Part shown: positions 1-9,060 of the stretch, piece by piece | Layout: every line of letters begins with the position of its first letter | How positions within the stretch are numbered: the first letter of the stretch is position 1 | NCBI GenBank assembly: GCA_049841135.1 | Contig: JASGHK010000004.1 | Span: 496,001 to 560,000 of the forward strand | Direction: 5' to 3' | Length of the DNA: 64,000 nucleotides | Source: JACRCT01 sp049841135 | Lineage (GTDB): Bacteria; Myxococcota; Myxococcia; Myxococcales; UBA5297 | Made by a program: the position numbers and the translations under genes | Notes under the pieces: generated by a model | Database searches by the model: none | Told to the model about the DNA's origin: nothing | Seen by the model: the letters and a program-made list of their open reading frames with translations, nothing else

Positions 1-1472
1 GGATCGGCGCCGGTCGGGTTCGTCGCCTTGCTCTCGGCCGAGACGTAGAGGGCCGCGCCCAAGGTGAACTCCGGGCTCGTGGTGGCCTCGGTGTCGGGCA
101 CCGGCGCACAGAGCGGCTCGACGGGCCGAACTCGCAGCCGGTAGCTCCCCGAAGCCGGGAAGGTCGCGGTGGCGAAGCCGCCGGCGAGGTCGACGGTGGC
201 GGCCTTCCAGTCCTGCGTGCCGAGGGTCGGGTCGGCATCCATCTCCGCCGCGAACGCCGACCAGCCCTGCCGGGCGAAGTAGAAGCGCACAGGCGCGCCG
301 GGGCCGCTGGCCTCGATGCGGCTCGCCTCGCCGAGCGAGACGTCCGAGAGCACGACCGTCCCTGGCCGCGGCCGGTAGGCGGTCTCGCCCCGCGAGAAGA
401 CCGGCTGCACCCTCCAGGTGTCGCCCACCGCGAAGGGCGAGCCCGCCTTCGGCTCGAGCCCGATGGGCGTGGCCGGACCGACGGGCGCCTCGGGCCAGCT
501 CAGCTTCGTCCCGTCCGGCTTCTCCATCTCGAGCTGCAGGGCGCCCTCGGTCTCGGTCGTGCTCGCCTCGAACCCTCCCTTGCCCGGGCACCACCACAGC
601 CTGGTCGACGCCACGAACACCGGCCGCTGCGGCGCCGAGTAGTTGTTGACCGTGTCGAAGGCGAAGACGGCATAGGCGACCGGCTGGGCAGGGCGAGTCA
701 CGTCGATCCACTCCGACCCCAGGGTCCAGCCGATGACCTCGTCGCGTCCCGTGCACGGCCCTGGCTGGCCGTCGAGGCAGGCGCCGATGGCGTAGGTCTT
801 CCCGCTCTCCGGGAGGACGCTGGTGGGCGCCCCGACCCGCCGCACCACCAGCGCCCCGGCGAAGTCCGGGTCCGCCGGTGGAGTCCAGGCGAGCACGCTC
901 TTCTGGGCCTCGACATCGACGACCGTCAGCTTGGTCACCACACCCGGCCCCGTCCGGTCCGGCGCGTCGCCCGTCCGGAAGCGCACCGCCTGGGCCGAGA
1001 GGCTCGCCGCGCCGGGAGTGCCCTTGGCAGGGGCGACGCCGGCGTCGATGGTCAGCGTGTAGTCCGAGTGGGGGCGCAGCGGCTGGGCCGGTTCGAGCTG
1101 GAAGGTCCCCGCGGCTGGCTCGGTGAGTGTGACGGTCTCCTCACCAATGCCGCTCGCGAGGTGGACCTTGGCCTGCAGGCTCGCCGCGTCGACCGGCATC
1201 GAGAAGGCGAAGACGACCAGCGTGTTGACCGCGACCTCCTGGCTGCCGTCGCGCGGGGCGCTGAAGACGAGCGCGGGCCGCGGCGGGTCGTACGGCTTGC
1301 TCTTCAGGTGGCAGAAGCCCTCGCCGACGTCGCACCCCCAGTCCTCGGGGCAGTCCTGGTCGGAGCGGCAGCTGAGCTTGGACTCCTCGGAGACCGGGAA
1401 CCTCGGGGAGCAAGCGGTGGCTGCGACCAGAGCCGCGAGAGCCGCGAGAGTCGATTCGAAGGAGAGGCGCAT
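1..1472 (-). CDS. Lipoprotein with Ig-like (Big_5/SbsA-type) domain, 3' part cut by window edge
   Basis: The reading frame opens with an ATG at 1472-1470 behind AGGAGG and stays open to the window start, so about 490 residues are visible and the C-terminus is missing. Residues 1-21 form a lipoprotein signal ending LVAATAC, so the mature protein is probably anchored in the outer membrane. A short Cys-containing segment (residues 30-55) is followed near 60-135 by a stretch with the PxDGSxxVxVNTxVxxxFSxPVD pattern of bacterial Ig-like Big_5/SbsA domains, then by a region with fibronectin-III-like WTPP and AYAVFAFD signatures. The function is unknown. It lies 20 nt downstream of the 1493-7874 operon on the same strand and may be its last gene. 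Confidence 0.75.
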   Translation of the reverse strand, partial: MRLSFESTLAALAALVAATACSPRFPVSEESKLSCRSDQDCPEDWGCDVGEGFCHLKSKPYDPPRPALVFSAPRDGSQEVAVNTLVVFAFSMPVDAASLQAKVHLASGIGEETVTLTEPAAGTFQLEPAQPLRPHSDYTLTIDAGVAPAKGTPGAASLSAQAVRFRTGDAPDRTGPGVVTKLTVVDVEAQKSVLAWTPPADPDFAGALVVRRVGAPTSVLPESGKTYAIGACLDGQPGPCTGRDEVIGWTLGSEWIDVTRPAQPVAYAVFAFDTVNNYSAPQRPVFVASTRLWWCPGKGGFEASTTETEGALQLEMEKPDGTKLSWPEAPVGPATPIGLEPKAGSPFAVGDTWRVQPVFSRGETAYRPRPGTVVLSDVSLGEASRIEASGPGAPVRFYFARQGWSAFAAEMDADPTLGTQDWKAATVDLAGGFATATFPASGSYRLRVRPVEPLCAPVPDTEATTSPEFTLGAALYVSAESKATNPTGAD

Positions 1473-1492
1473 GGAGCCTCCTGGCTCAGCCG

Positions 1493-2918
1493 TCAGCCCC
1501 GCCAGTCTAGCCTGCCCATCACGAGCTTGCGGTCCGCGCCGGGCCCCACCGAGACGAGCCCGACGGGAGTGCCCAGGCCCTGCTCGCGCTCGAGCAGCTC
1601 GATCAGGTCCCGGGCACCTCCAGGCAAATCTTCGCGCCTGCGGCAGCGACCCAGAATCCGCCTGGCTCCAGCCCGGCACCTCGCTCCAATCGAGCGGCCG
1701 GCAGCGCGCGAGCACCTCCGCGGCATGGTCCGGAAGCCCGTCGCGATGGCCCGTGAGGGCCACGATCTTCTTCTCCCCGCCCCCGCGTGCCTCCCACAGC
1801 GCCCAGCCGTCGAGCAGCTTCGCGTCGCCTTCGAAGGCGTAGCTCATGCAAACCCGGACCGTCTCCAGCCCCGCGAGGCGGTCGAGCCCGGTCACCGCCA
1901 GCCAGTCCACGCCGCCGTTCAGGCGCAGTCCGTAGCGGAGCATCACCAGGTCGAGCCAACCGAGCCGGAAGCGCCCTTGCCAGCGGTTCTCGCGGTTGTA
2001 CGGGTCGGCGAGCGGGCCGCTCAGAGCGGGGTCCTCGGTGGGGAACGGCCCGGGCCCGTGCCGATGCCCGTAGGCGCGCAGGACGCCGACCTTGATCGCG
2101 GGCCCATCGCCGAGCAGGTCGAGCGCAGGGTGCGCGGAGGTGCGCGACTGCGTGACGTAGGGGGCGAAGCCGTGCTGGCGATCGAGCAGCGCGCCCTGGG
2201 CGCCCTCGAACACGACCGGCCCGCCCGTCGAGCCGACCGCCTCCCGGGCGGGTGCCAGCGAGCACTGCTGCAGGATCTCACCGTAGCGGACGAAGAGGCG
2301 CGGCGGGTCGCAGCGCTCGCGGAAGTACCGCAGCAGCTCCTGCATCTTCGGAGTCGGGCTCCGGGCCACCAACGCCTCGGCCTGCGCGACCGTGCGCTCC
2401 CGCAGCTCCTGGAGCCGGGCCAGGCCGCACCGCCCCGCAAGCAGGTCTCCCACGCGCAGCCCTTCGCCCTGCTCACGCCGGCGCACCGCCTCGCCCACGC
2501 CCATGCCGCAGGTGCCGAAGCGCTGGTCTCCGCGCGACTCCTCGGCGAGCTGGCCCAGCATCTTGTGCATGGGAGTGACGACGGTGCAGTCCGGGTCGAT
2601 GGTCACCGCCGAGAGCGGCCGCGGGACGCCCTTCCCCTCCAGGACGTCGGCCTCGACCGCCAGGGTCTCCAGCTCCACCAGCATCCTGGGACCGAGGATC
2701 GTCCGGGTGCCGGCGACGAAGCTGCCCGCGCCGAGCTGGGCGAAGCAGTGCCAGCGTCCGTCCGGGGTGACCACGTTGTGCCCGGCTTGCGGCCCGCCGT
2801 TGTAGCGCACGACGGACCTCGCGCCCGTCTGGCGGACCAGGAAGTCGGTGACGGTGCCCTTGCCCTCGTCGCCGAAGCCGAGCCCGGCGACGATGGGGTG
2901 GCGATGCCGAGGGCTCAC
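1493..2918 (-). CDS. Divergent adenylosuccinate-synthetase-like (PurA family) protein, one frameshift
   Basis: PurA-type enzymes use GTP to ligate aspartate to IMP. The N-terminus shows the family loop GFGDEGKGTVTD, with the catalytic Asp at residue 17, and RYNGGPQAGHNVV, with the catalytic His at residue 47. Further on are FEGAQGALLD and the C-terminal PGW...DLPGGARDLIELLE and VSVGPGADRK motifs. The loop and guanine-site region differ from housekeeping PurA, so the true substrate is uncertain. The GTG start (2918) overlaps the TGA of the upstream gene. The last 40 or so codons are in another frame. Reading GAATC at 1654-1658 as GATC restores PGWSQADLGRC...EDLPGGAR, so the shift looks like a sequence error. 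It is the last member of the operon starting at 7874. About 474 residues when corrected. Confidence 0.85.
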
Positions 2919-3841
2919 GCGGGCCGTCCGAGGACGCGGTCCAGCACGGCGACGGCCGAGCGGAAGGCCTCCTCGCGGAAGCAGAGGCCGTCGCTGAGCA
3001 TGAAGTTCTTGAAGCCCAGCTCGAGCAAGAGCCAGAGGTCCGAGAGGTCCTGGGCGGCGACCTCCCGCGATTCCTCCAGCGAGCACAGCAGGCGCGAGGC
3101 GGCGATGGCCTCGGGGTCGGCGGCGACCAGCAGCTCGAGCGCCTCCAGGAAATCTTCCTTGGCCTCGCCCAAGTTGACGAAGAGGTCGTCGCGCGCGGCC
3201 ATGAGCACGACCTTGTCCTTGAGCGACGGGTAGTCGGTTCGGACGAAGTCCAGGCCCTTGCGCGACTCGATCTTGGCGATGAGGTTTGCGTCGGGGTCGA
3301 GCGCGAGCAGCTCCTCGAGGTCCGCGCGCCCCTCGACGAACGACAGCATGTAGTCGTGGAGCCCGAGCTTCCGGGCGGCTTCGACGTACTCGCGATCGCC
3401 GTCGGTGAGCGTGCCTTCGATCTTCAGCGATGCGTCCAGGATGTTGACCGGCTCGCCCTCGCCGACCACGCGCAGCGGCCGCTTGTTGAGAATGAGCTTG
3501 TTGCCGTCGACCAGCTCGACGGCGCGCGAGACGCAGTCCTTGAAGTGGACGTCCACCGGCAGCTCGACCTGGATGCGGTGGTTCAGCTCGACGAAGGCGT
3601 ACGGCAGGTAGGCGAACCGGGCGATGCGCAGCTGCCGTCCTTTGAGGTCGAGCCACAGCCGCTTGTCGCCGCACTCCTTCTGCAGCCGCTCCAGCATCTG
3701 AGCGCGGCTGCACCCGAGCGGGGAGATGGTGTTGAAGCGCAGCGCTCCGACCTGCGGGTGGTCGATGATCTCCTGGCGATGGTCGACGTACGGCGGCAGC
3801 GTCGCGATGACTCCCAGCGTCGCCCGATCCCAACGTGGCAT
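2915..3841 (-). CDS. Pyruvate-kinase-like TIM-barrel protein
   Basis: This 308-residue protein follows the order of motifs in the pyruvate kinase barrel but is shorter than the usual 470 residues and lacks the C-terminal allosteric domain. Visible counterparts are RFNT (35-38, compare RxNFSHG), LDLKGRQLRI (64-73, compare LDTKGPEIRT), LTDGDREYVEAARKLG followed by SFVEGRADLEEL, and IAKIESRKGLDFV (188-200), where E192 matches the metal-binding Glu of KIEN. A segment matching MxARGDL is altered to MAARDDL. The fold call is good, but the reaction is unknown and it is not obviously a functional pyruvate kinase. It overlaps the PurA-like gene by 4 nt and lies 21 nt downstream of the small 3863-4240 gene, so it is probably co-translated within the operon. 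Confidence 0.75.
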   Translation of the reverse strand: MPRWDRATLGVIATLPPYVDHRQEIIDHPQVGALRFNTISPLGCSRAQMLERLQKECGDKRLWLDLKGRQLRIARFAYLPYAFVELNHRIQVELPVDVHFKDCVSRAVELVDGNKLILNKRPLRVVGEGEPVNILDASLKIEGTLTDGDREYVEAARKLGLHDYMLSFVEGRADLEELLALDPDANLIAKIESRKGLDFVRTDYPSLKDKVVLMAARDDLFVNLGEAKEDFLEALELLVAADPEAIAASRLLCSLEESREVAAQDLSDLWLLLELGFKNFMLSDGLCFREEAFRSAVAVLDRVLGRPA

Positions 3842-3862
3842 GAGGTGGACCTCGGGCGGGGC

Positions 3863-4240
3863 TCAGGGCCTGCCGAGCAGGTTGGACAGCGTCGTGCGAC
3901 GGCCATCCCGGAGACGGACGGCGGTGAGCGGCAACTTGGCGAGCGCCGAGAGCACTCGAGAGAAGCCCGTGGGGAGAGAGGCCCAGTCGCGAGCCCCGAC
4001 GCGCAGCACCGCGAGCCGGTCCTGCTCATCCGCCTCCAGGTCCCACTCGGCCTCGACCTCGGCGATGTTGGAGCCGGCGTCGAACTCCCAGACGGAAAAG
4101 CCGCGCGCCGGGTTGACGTAGACGCAGCGCTCCTCGCCCTCGCGGCACTCGCGGATGCCCGAGAGCACCGCTGAGGCCGCGGCCGAGTGCTCCTTCCAGG
4201 TGCCCGACTCCGGCTCGAGCCTGTAGGTCGATTCGTCCAT
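3863..4240 (-). CDS. Small unknown protein in the vWA/AAA operon
   Basis: A 125-residue soluble, acidic protein that I do not recognise. It has no signal peptide, membrane segment or metal motif. The middle part (VYVNPARGFSVWEFDAGSN) looks like a compact alpha/beta domain. Gene identity is supported mainly by context: it sits 7 nt downstream of the vWA gene and 21 nt upstream of the pyruvate-kinase-like gene, all on the same strand with no room for separate promoters. A role as an accessory or adaptor subunit of the neighbouring ATPase/vWA pair is conceivable but purely inferential. Confidence 0.65.
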   Translation of the reverse strand: MDESTYRLEPESGTWKEHSAAASAVLSGIRECREGEERCVYVNPARGFSVWEFDAGSNIAEVEAEWDLEADEQDRLAVLRVGARDWASLPTGFSRVLSALAKLPLTAVRLRDGRRTTLSNLLGRP

Positions 4241-4247
4241 GTGCCGC

Positions 4248-5279
4248 TTAGAACACCCGCCCCTTCTTCTTCTTCGCCTTGGGCTGGGCTCCGGGGCCAG
4301 CTGGCTCGGCCTGGGGCCCGGCGGGACCGGCGGGGACCACGGGCGCGGCAGGGCCGGAGGATGCCTCCTTCGATCGGGCGGGTGCGACCGCCGCGCGCAG
4401 CGCGGCGTAGCGCTCGAGCGACTTGCGGACCTCGGCGCAGCGCTCGTCGGTCTGGGGCACGGCGCGCTTGGTCTTCAGGTCGTTGAGGTACTCGTCCAGG
4501 GTGCGCGTGCCGCCGGCGAGGGCGAAGACGCCCAGGGTCACGTCGGCGATGGCCTGGTCGCTGAAGAGCGGGATGACGTAGTCCTTGCCGAGCAGCTTCT
4601 CCCACTGGACCTGGATCTTCTCGTTCTCGGCGCCCGCGTACTTGCGGCGGACGAGGAAGACGTTGTCCTTGAACTTCTTCTTGAGCTCCGCGACGACCTG
4701 CTCCGCCTCCACCGTCTCGTGCTTGCCGCCGAAGTGCCGCTCGAGGTCGCCCTTGTAGAGCGTCTCGCGGAAGCCCTCGTCGCCCGTGATGAGGAAGAAC
4801 GGCAGCTCGGGCTCGCCCAGGTCGGCGCAGCGCGCGTAGTAGTACATCGTGAACTCGTAGGACTCCTTGGCCTGGCCGCCGCCGTTGCCTTCGAGCCAGA
4901 TGCGCTCGAGCCAGTCGTCGAGCTTGCGGATGACCGAGAAGTCCGCGATCTGGATGGGGCCGACGTCGCTGACGATGTCGCCCACCGCGGCGAGGCTCAC
5001 CTGCGGGTCGTCGAGGTAGCCGCACTCCATGATCTGCCCGGCGATGAGCGGCATCTTGTCGAAGATGATCTTCGGCAGGTTGCCCATGGAGCCGGTGACA
5101 TCGAAGGCGTAGACGACCGGGCTCTTGGCCTTGCACTCGAGCTTGCGGTCCTTGGGGAGCAGGCCAGGGTCGGCGGCCCGGCGACCCATCTTCTCGTCGG
5201 CCAGCGCCGAGGTGCCGGCAGAGCCCCGGTCGTACCCGTCCGTCGTGTCGCGATCGTAGTAGCTGCCACCACCGCCCAT
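4248..5279 (-). CDS. vWA-domain protein with intact MIDAS-like motif
   Basis: A 343-residue protein with a von Willebrand factor A fold. After a Gly/Tyr/Asp-rich N-terminus (1-30) it carries VVYAFDVTGSMG (55-66), in which D60, T62 and S64 form the DxTxS metal-ion-dependent adhesion site. Later FFLITGDEGF fits the second conserved strand of the domain. The C-terminal 45 residues are Ala/Pro/Gly-rich and end in a basic KAKKKKGR tail. Bacterial vWA proteins next to AAA+ ATPases usually act as substrate adaptors or insertion chaperones, and that pairing is seen here: the gene is 49 nt downstream of the Ycf46-like ATPase. The start is the ATG at 5279. No signal peptide, so it is likely cytoplasmic. 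Confidence 0.8.
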   Translation of the reverse strand: MGGGGSYYDRDTTDGYDRGSAGTSALADEKMGRRAADPGLLPKDRKLECKAKSPVVYAFDVTGSMGNLPKIIFDKMPLIAGQIMECGYLDDPQVSLAAVGDIVSDVGPIQIADFSVIRKLDDWLERIWLEGNGGGQAKESYEFTMYYYARCADLGEPELPFFLITGDEGFRETLYKGDLERHFGGKHETVEAEQVVAELKKKFKDNVFLVRRKYAGAENEKIQVQWEKLLGKDYVIPLFSDQAIADVTLGVFALAGGTRTLDEYLNDLKTKRAVPQTDERCAEVRKSLERYAALRAAVAPARSKEASSGPAAPVVPAGPAGPQAEPAGPGAQPKAKKKKGRVF

Positions 5280-5328
5280 GGGGTCCTCCCCGCTCTTGGA
5301 CGACCGGCCACCGCGCCGGCCTCCTGGC

Positions 5329-7158
5329 TCAATTCAACGACGACTGCCCCGTGGCCTTCACCCGGAACGCCTCCGGCGCCACGATGCCGCGCTCCACCAG
5401 CGTGGCGACGATCTCCTCCAGGTCCTTCACCAGCCCGCGCCGGCGGATGCCCAGCACGAGCTCCTCGACGTCCGGCGGCAGCAGCCGCTTCGACGAGCAC
5501 TCGGCCAGCCCGGCGATGGTCATCGCGTCGATCTCCGCGCGGCTCGCGCTGGGGATGAAGTCGGCGATGGAGGCCTTGAGGCTCGCGGCGTCCACGGCGC
5601 TCCGACCCTTCTCCTGCGCGAAACGCCAGGAGCCCAGCACCACCTTCTCCAGGTCCGCCCCCGACTGGCCCTCGGTCGACTCCGCAAAGGTCGCGAAGTC
5701 GGCCACCTCGCAGGCGATGCCGTGGCGCTTGAACAGCAGCGCCAGGATGGCGGCGCGCTCGCTCGCCGACGGCAGCGGCATCAGGATCCGCTCGTCGCTG
5801 CGGCCGCTGCGCTTGAGGGCCGGGTCGATCCGGTCGGGCCGGTTGGTGCAGTTGATGACCAGGATCTGCCCGCGGATGCGCGGGTCCGAGAGCAGCTCCA
5901 TCCACATCTTCATCAGCCGCTCGCTGACGCCGCTGTCGCCCTTGGGGCCGTCGCGGCCGGCCTCGGCCAGATCCGCCTCGTCGTTCATCACCACGACCGG
6001 CGCGAGCGACCGCAAGCCGTTGAGCAGCTTCTCCATCCGCGCCTCGGACTCGCCCACCCACATCGAGCGGACGTTGCGCGTCTTGACGAAGTTGAAGCCC
6101 GCCTCCTTGGCCAGCGCCTCGACGATGGCGGACTTGCCGGTGCCCGGAGGCCCCATCAGCGTCACGCCCATCGGCACCAGCCGCGAGTCGCCCTTGCGGA
6201 TGGCCTCGAGCACCTGGCCGAAGTAGGCCTTGAGGTGCGCGTTGCCGCCGATGTCGTCCAGGCCGCGCACCGGATCGACCACTTCCATCACGTCGCCGTA
6301 CTCGGCGTTGAGGATCTCCTTCTTCCGGGCCTTGACGGACTCGGGCCCCAGGTCCTCGGCGGCCTCCTCGGCCCTGCGCAGCACCTCCTGCAGCTGGCGC
6401 AGGCTCATGCCCTGGCTGGCGCGGGCGAAGGCCTCGACGTCGAAGTCGCCTTCGTCCTCCGTGCGCGCCTCCAGGAACGCGACCCGCTCCTCCTGCCCGG
6501 GCTTGGGGAGGAAGACCACCGGAATGCCGCAGTCGGCCACGCGCAGCTCGCCGTTGATCTTGGCCGCCTGATCGGTGACGAGCAGGACCATGTTCTTGCG
6601 CTCGCGGATCTGCGAGTCGCGGGCCCAGTTGGCGAGGCGCTGGACGGTGGCGCGCTCGGCGGCGGGGAGCGGGATGCCGGCGCTGATCGCGGGAGCGACG
6701 AAGTGTGCCGCCTCCAGGACCACCGCCACCCGCTTCAGCTGCTTGAGCGCGTTCTCCAGGACGGGAAGCGCCGCTTCGGGCTCCTTCGGCAGCCCGCGCT
6801 TGGCGGCCAGGCTCTGGCGCGCGGCGGCCACCGGGTCGCTCGAGACGTAGCGCTCGCCGGCGGGCCGGGTCAGGTCGAAGAGGCGCTTCTCCATCGCCGG
6901 CTTGAGGCAGCTGATCCCCGAGGCGACGTCGTAGAAGGCGACCAGCTCGGCGGTGTCGAAGACCTTCTCCAGGAAGGCGCGCAGCGACAGGAAGGCCCTC
7001 TCGGGTTCCTCCTCGGCGTCGGGGTTGGCGACCAGGCCGTGCACGTCGCCGTGGAGCATGAACACCGAAGCGAGGCCCGCCTCGAACGGCGCCAGCACGC
7101 CCTGCTCGAACCAGGCGGGCAGCCCCGACCCTTCGTCCGCGTCGACCGGATCGCTCAC
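5329..7158 (-). CDS. AAA+ ATPase, Ycf46-like two-domain architecture
   Basis: A 609-residue protein. Residues 1-270 resemble the degenerate N-terminal AAA-like domain of Ycf46-type ATPases (for example VAVVLEAAHFVAP, then a surface-active NMVLLVTD and GIPVVFLPKP). Residues 300-520 are a classical AAA+ module: Walker A GPPGTGKS (336-343), Walker B VVVMNDEAD (388-396), sensor-1 asparagine in INCTNRPD (435-442) and candidate arginine fingers R450/R453. The tail to 609 is helical. It overlaps the downstream end of the 7155-7874 gene by 4 nt, which indicates translational coupling, and it precedes the vWA gene. It is the probable motor of the operon, remodelling or activating a client through the vWA protein. 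The substrate is unknown. Confidence 0.85.
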   Translation of the reverse strand: MSDPVDADEGSGLPAWFEQGVLAPFEAGLASVFMLHGDVHGLVANPDAEEEPERAFLSLRAFLEKVFDTAELVAFYDVASGISCLKPAMEKRLFDLTRPAGERYVSSDPVAAARQSLAAKRGLPKEPEAALPVLENALKQLKRVAVVLEAAHFVAPAISAGIPLPAAERATVQRLANWARDSQIRERKNMVLLVTDQAAKINGELRVADCGIPVVFLPKPGQEERVAFLEARTEDEGDFDVEAFARASQGMSLRQLQEVLRRAEEAAEDLGPESVKARKKEILNAEYGDVMEVVDPVRGLDDIGGNAHLKAYFGQVLEAIRKGDSRLVPMGVTLMGPPGTGKSAIVEALAKEAGFNFVKTRNVRSMWVGESEARMEKLLNGLRSLAPVVVMNDEADLAEAGRDGPKGDSGVSERLMKMWMELLSDPRIRGQILVINCTNRPDRIDPALKRSGRSDERILMPLPSASERAAILALLFKRHGIACEVADFATFAESTEGQSGADLEKVVLGSWRFAQEKGRSAVDAASLKASIADFIPSASRAEIDAMTIAGLAECSSKRLLPPDVEELVLGIRRRGLVKDLEEIVATLVERGIVAPEAFRVKATGQSSLN

Positions 7159-7874
7159 GACTTGCCTCGCTTCTTGCCGGGGTGGCGGTGCACGGCGCCT
7201 TCGGGGATGGCCTGGCCCGAGCGGCGGCGGCCCTGGATGGCGAGCTTCAGGCCCAGCTTCTGCGCCAGCCCCTGCAGCCGGTCCTCGTCGGCCTCCAGCG
7301 CCTCCGGCGACCGGTAGTGCTCGAGCGAGAGCTGGGCGTCCCCGGAGGCCTTCAGCGTGATGCGGATGAACTCGCGGACCGCGCCCTGCGCGCCCGGCTT
7401 CTCGCCTTCGAGCACGAGGAGCTGAGCGCCGTTCTCGGTCGTCGCCTGGAGCTCGACCTCGAACTCCAGCAGCTCGGCGACGATGCGCAGGACCTCCAGC
7501 TGCCAGCGCTCGCCGACTCTCGAGACGACACGCAGGGCCTCGAAGCGCTCAGAGGCCGACCGGGTCTCGCTGCGCACCGCGAGCCGGCCGGCGCGGACCG
7601 CGAACTCGAAACCCTTGGGCGCTCGGACGGCCTGCAGCGCCTGCTCGAGCGCCTTGGCGACCAGCGGTCCCGAGTCCAGCTCGCGCAGCCACTCGGCGAA
7701 GACCGGATCCTCCTGGCCGAGCTTCTCCAGCAGGTCTTCGTCGAGCTCGGGCGGCGAGAGGCGGGCCTCGAACGCCTGGGGCTCGGGAGCGGCGACCTTG
7801 GCCTTGGCCACGCTGCGGTACCCGATGTCGCAAGGCACGAAGAGCCTCCCCTGCTTCCGACGCGCGAAGAGCAC
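7155..7874 (-). CDS. Unknown protein, first gene of the AAA/vWA/PurA-like operon
   Basis: A 239-residue protein I do not recognise, with a short basic N-terminus (MLFARRKQGRLFVP) that resembles the opening of CpXC-like or zinc-ribbon partner proteins but lacks their cysteine pairs. The central region is rich in Glu/Leu, probably helical. Residues 170-200 form a strand-like IRITLKASGDAQLSLEHY segment and the C-terminus is strongly basic (HRHPGKKRGKS). Its stop overlaps the ATPase start, and the 238-bp gap to yebC (divergent) should hold the promoter of the whole six-gene operon. No function is proposed beyond membership in that operon. Confidence 0.65.
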   Translation of the reverse strand: MLFARRKQGRLFVPCDIGYRSVAKAKVAAPEPQAFEARLSPPELDEDLLEKLGQEDPVFAEWLRELDSGPLVAKALEQALQAVRAPKGFEFAVRAGRLAVRSETRSASERFEALRVVSRVGERWQLEVLRIVAELLEFEVELQATTENGAQLLVLEGEKPGAQGAVREFIRITLKASGDAQLSLEHYRSPEALEADEDRLQGLAQKLGLKLAIQGRRRSGQAIPEGAVHRHPGKKRGKS

Positions 7875-8112
7875 GCTAGCGGACGGTCGAGAGCGGGGTC
7901 AACGAGGCCCCCGACGCACTCCGCAAGCCCGAAAGACGGTCGCTTCCTCAGCCAGCAGGGCCCCGCGTACGCGAGGCGGCACCGAGGCTGAAGCCACGCC
8001 CTGGCGTGCTTGTCCGCTCTTCGGGCGCCGTGGTAGCTGTTCGGCCCTTTGCGGCGCACGAATTCGCGCTTTCCCGCGTGTTTCCCACGCCTGCAGTGCC
8101 GAGGAGGCATCC

Positions 8113-8865
8113 ATGTCCGGCCATAACAGGTGGTCGAAGATCAAGCACCAGAAGGCGGCGATGGGGAATACCAAGGGCCGCCTGTTCACCAAGCTGATCA
8201 AGGAGATCACGGTGGCGGCGCGCACCGGCGGCGGCGACCCCGATGGCAACGCCCGCCTGCGCTCGGCGCTCACCGAGGCCAAGTCCGCCAACATGCCGTC
8301 GGACACCATCACCCGTGCCATTAAGAAGGGCACGGGCGAGCTCGAAGGCGTCAGCTACGAAGAGGCCGTCTACGAGGGCTACGGGCCGGGCGGCGTGGCG
8401 ATGATCATCGAGTGCGTGACCGACAACAAGAACCGCACCGCCGGCGACGTCCGCGCCATCTTCGGCCGCGGCGGCGGGAACATGGGCGAGACCGGCTCGG
8501 TCAAGTTCATGTTCGACCGCAAGGGCGTCATCCTGGTGCCTCAGGCGACCGAGGACGCGCTGATGGAGGCCGCGCTGGAGGCGGGCGCCCTCGACGTCAT
8601 CAACCACGGCGCCGACGGCTTCGAGGTCCGCACCGAGGCCAACGACGTCCACAAGGTCGCCGCGGCGCTCGAGAAGAAGGGCTTCAAGCCCAGCGAGGCC
8701 AAGGCCGCGTACCTGCCGCAGACGACCGTCAAGCTCGAGGGCGAGAAGGCGGAGAAGATGCTCAAGTTGATGGGCAACTTCGAGGACTGCGACGACGTCC
8801 AGAACGTCCACGCCAACTTCGAGATGGACGAGAAGCTGATGGAGCAGCTCGCCGGCGGCGACTGA
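8113..8865 (+). CDS. yebC: YebC/PmpR-family regulatory protein
   Basis: A 250-residue full-length member of the YebC/TACO1 family, whose members act as transcriptional regulators (PmpR) or as translation factors that help ribosomes through polyproline stretches. Diagnostic features are the MSGHNRWSKIKHQKA start, the ANMPSDTITRAIKKGTGE segment, YEGYGPGGVA and NKNRTAGDVR. The ATG is preceded by GAGGAGG at 8101-8107 with ideal spacing. In many bacteria yebC sits immediately upstream of ruvC; here ruvCAB lies about 10 kb downstream, so the block has been split by the selenoprotein, lipoprotein and pilin genes. It is divergent from the AAA/vWA operon. Confidence 0.97.
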   Translation: MSGHNRWSKIKHQKAAMGNTKGRLFTKLIKEITVAARTGGGDPDGNARLRSALTEAKSANMPSDTITRAIKKGTGELEGVSYEEAVYEGYGPGGVAMIIECVTDNKNRTAGDVRAIFGRGGGNMGETGSVKFMFDRKGVILVPQATEDALMEAALEAGALDVINHGADGFEVRTEANDVHKVAAALEKKGFKPSEAKAAYLPQTTVKLEGEKAEKMLKLMGNFEDCDDVQNVHANFEMDEKLMEQLAGGD

Positions 8866-8899
8866 CCGCCCCAGCCCTGTTCCCGCTCCGTCCTTCGAG

Positions 8900-8929
8900 G
8901 GGCCGGTGGGCTGCGCGCCCGGCCGGCCC
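8900..8929 (+). terminator. Terminator-like hairpin after yebC
   Basis: GGGCCGG (8900-8906) pairs with CCGGCCC (8923-8929) and the structure is followed by TTTCGCTTTCG. It lies 35 nt after the yebC stop, consistent with a factor-independent terminator. Confidence 0.6.
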
Positions 8930-9060
8930 TTTCGCTTTCGCCTCGGAACTCGTCCTCCCGCCGCGCGTCACCCCCTCGCCTTCTTCCAACCCGGAATCAG
9001 CGAGGTGTGCCGGGGGCTTCCGATCGCCGACCCTGGGGCAAGCCGCCTGCCTGCAATGTC

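Noticed and set aside
1654..1658. Programmed ribosomal frameshift in the PurA-like gene
   Set aside because: No slippery sequence or downstream structure is evident, and the same GAATC change recurs in unrelated genes, which favours sequence error.
1068..3233. Long plus-strand open frame (over 700 codons) opposite the PurA-like gene
   Set aside because: It is an antisense by-product of high GC; the minus strand shows clear PurA and lipoprotein motifs, while the plus frame is Arg/Ala/Pro-rich with no motif.
5278..7317. Long plus-strand frame opposite the AAA ATPase
   Set aside because: Same reason: the minus strand encodes Walker A and B motifs, and the plus frame has low-complexity composition.
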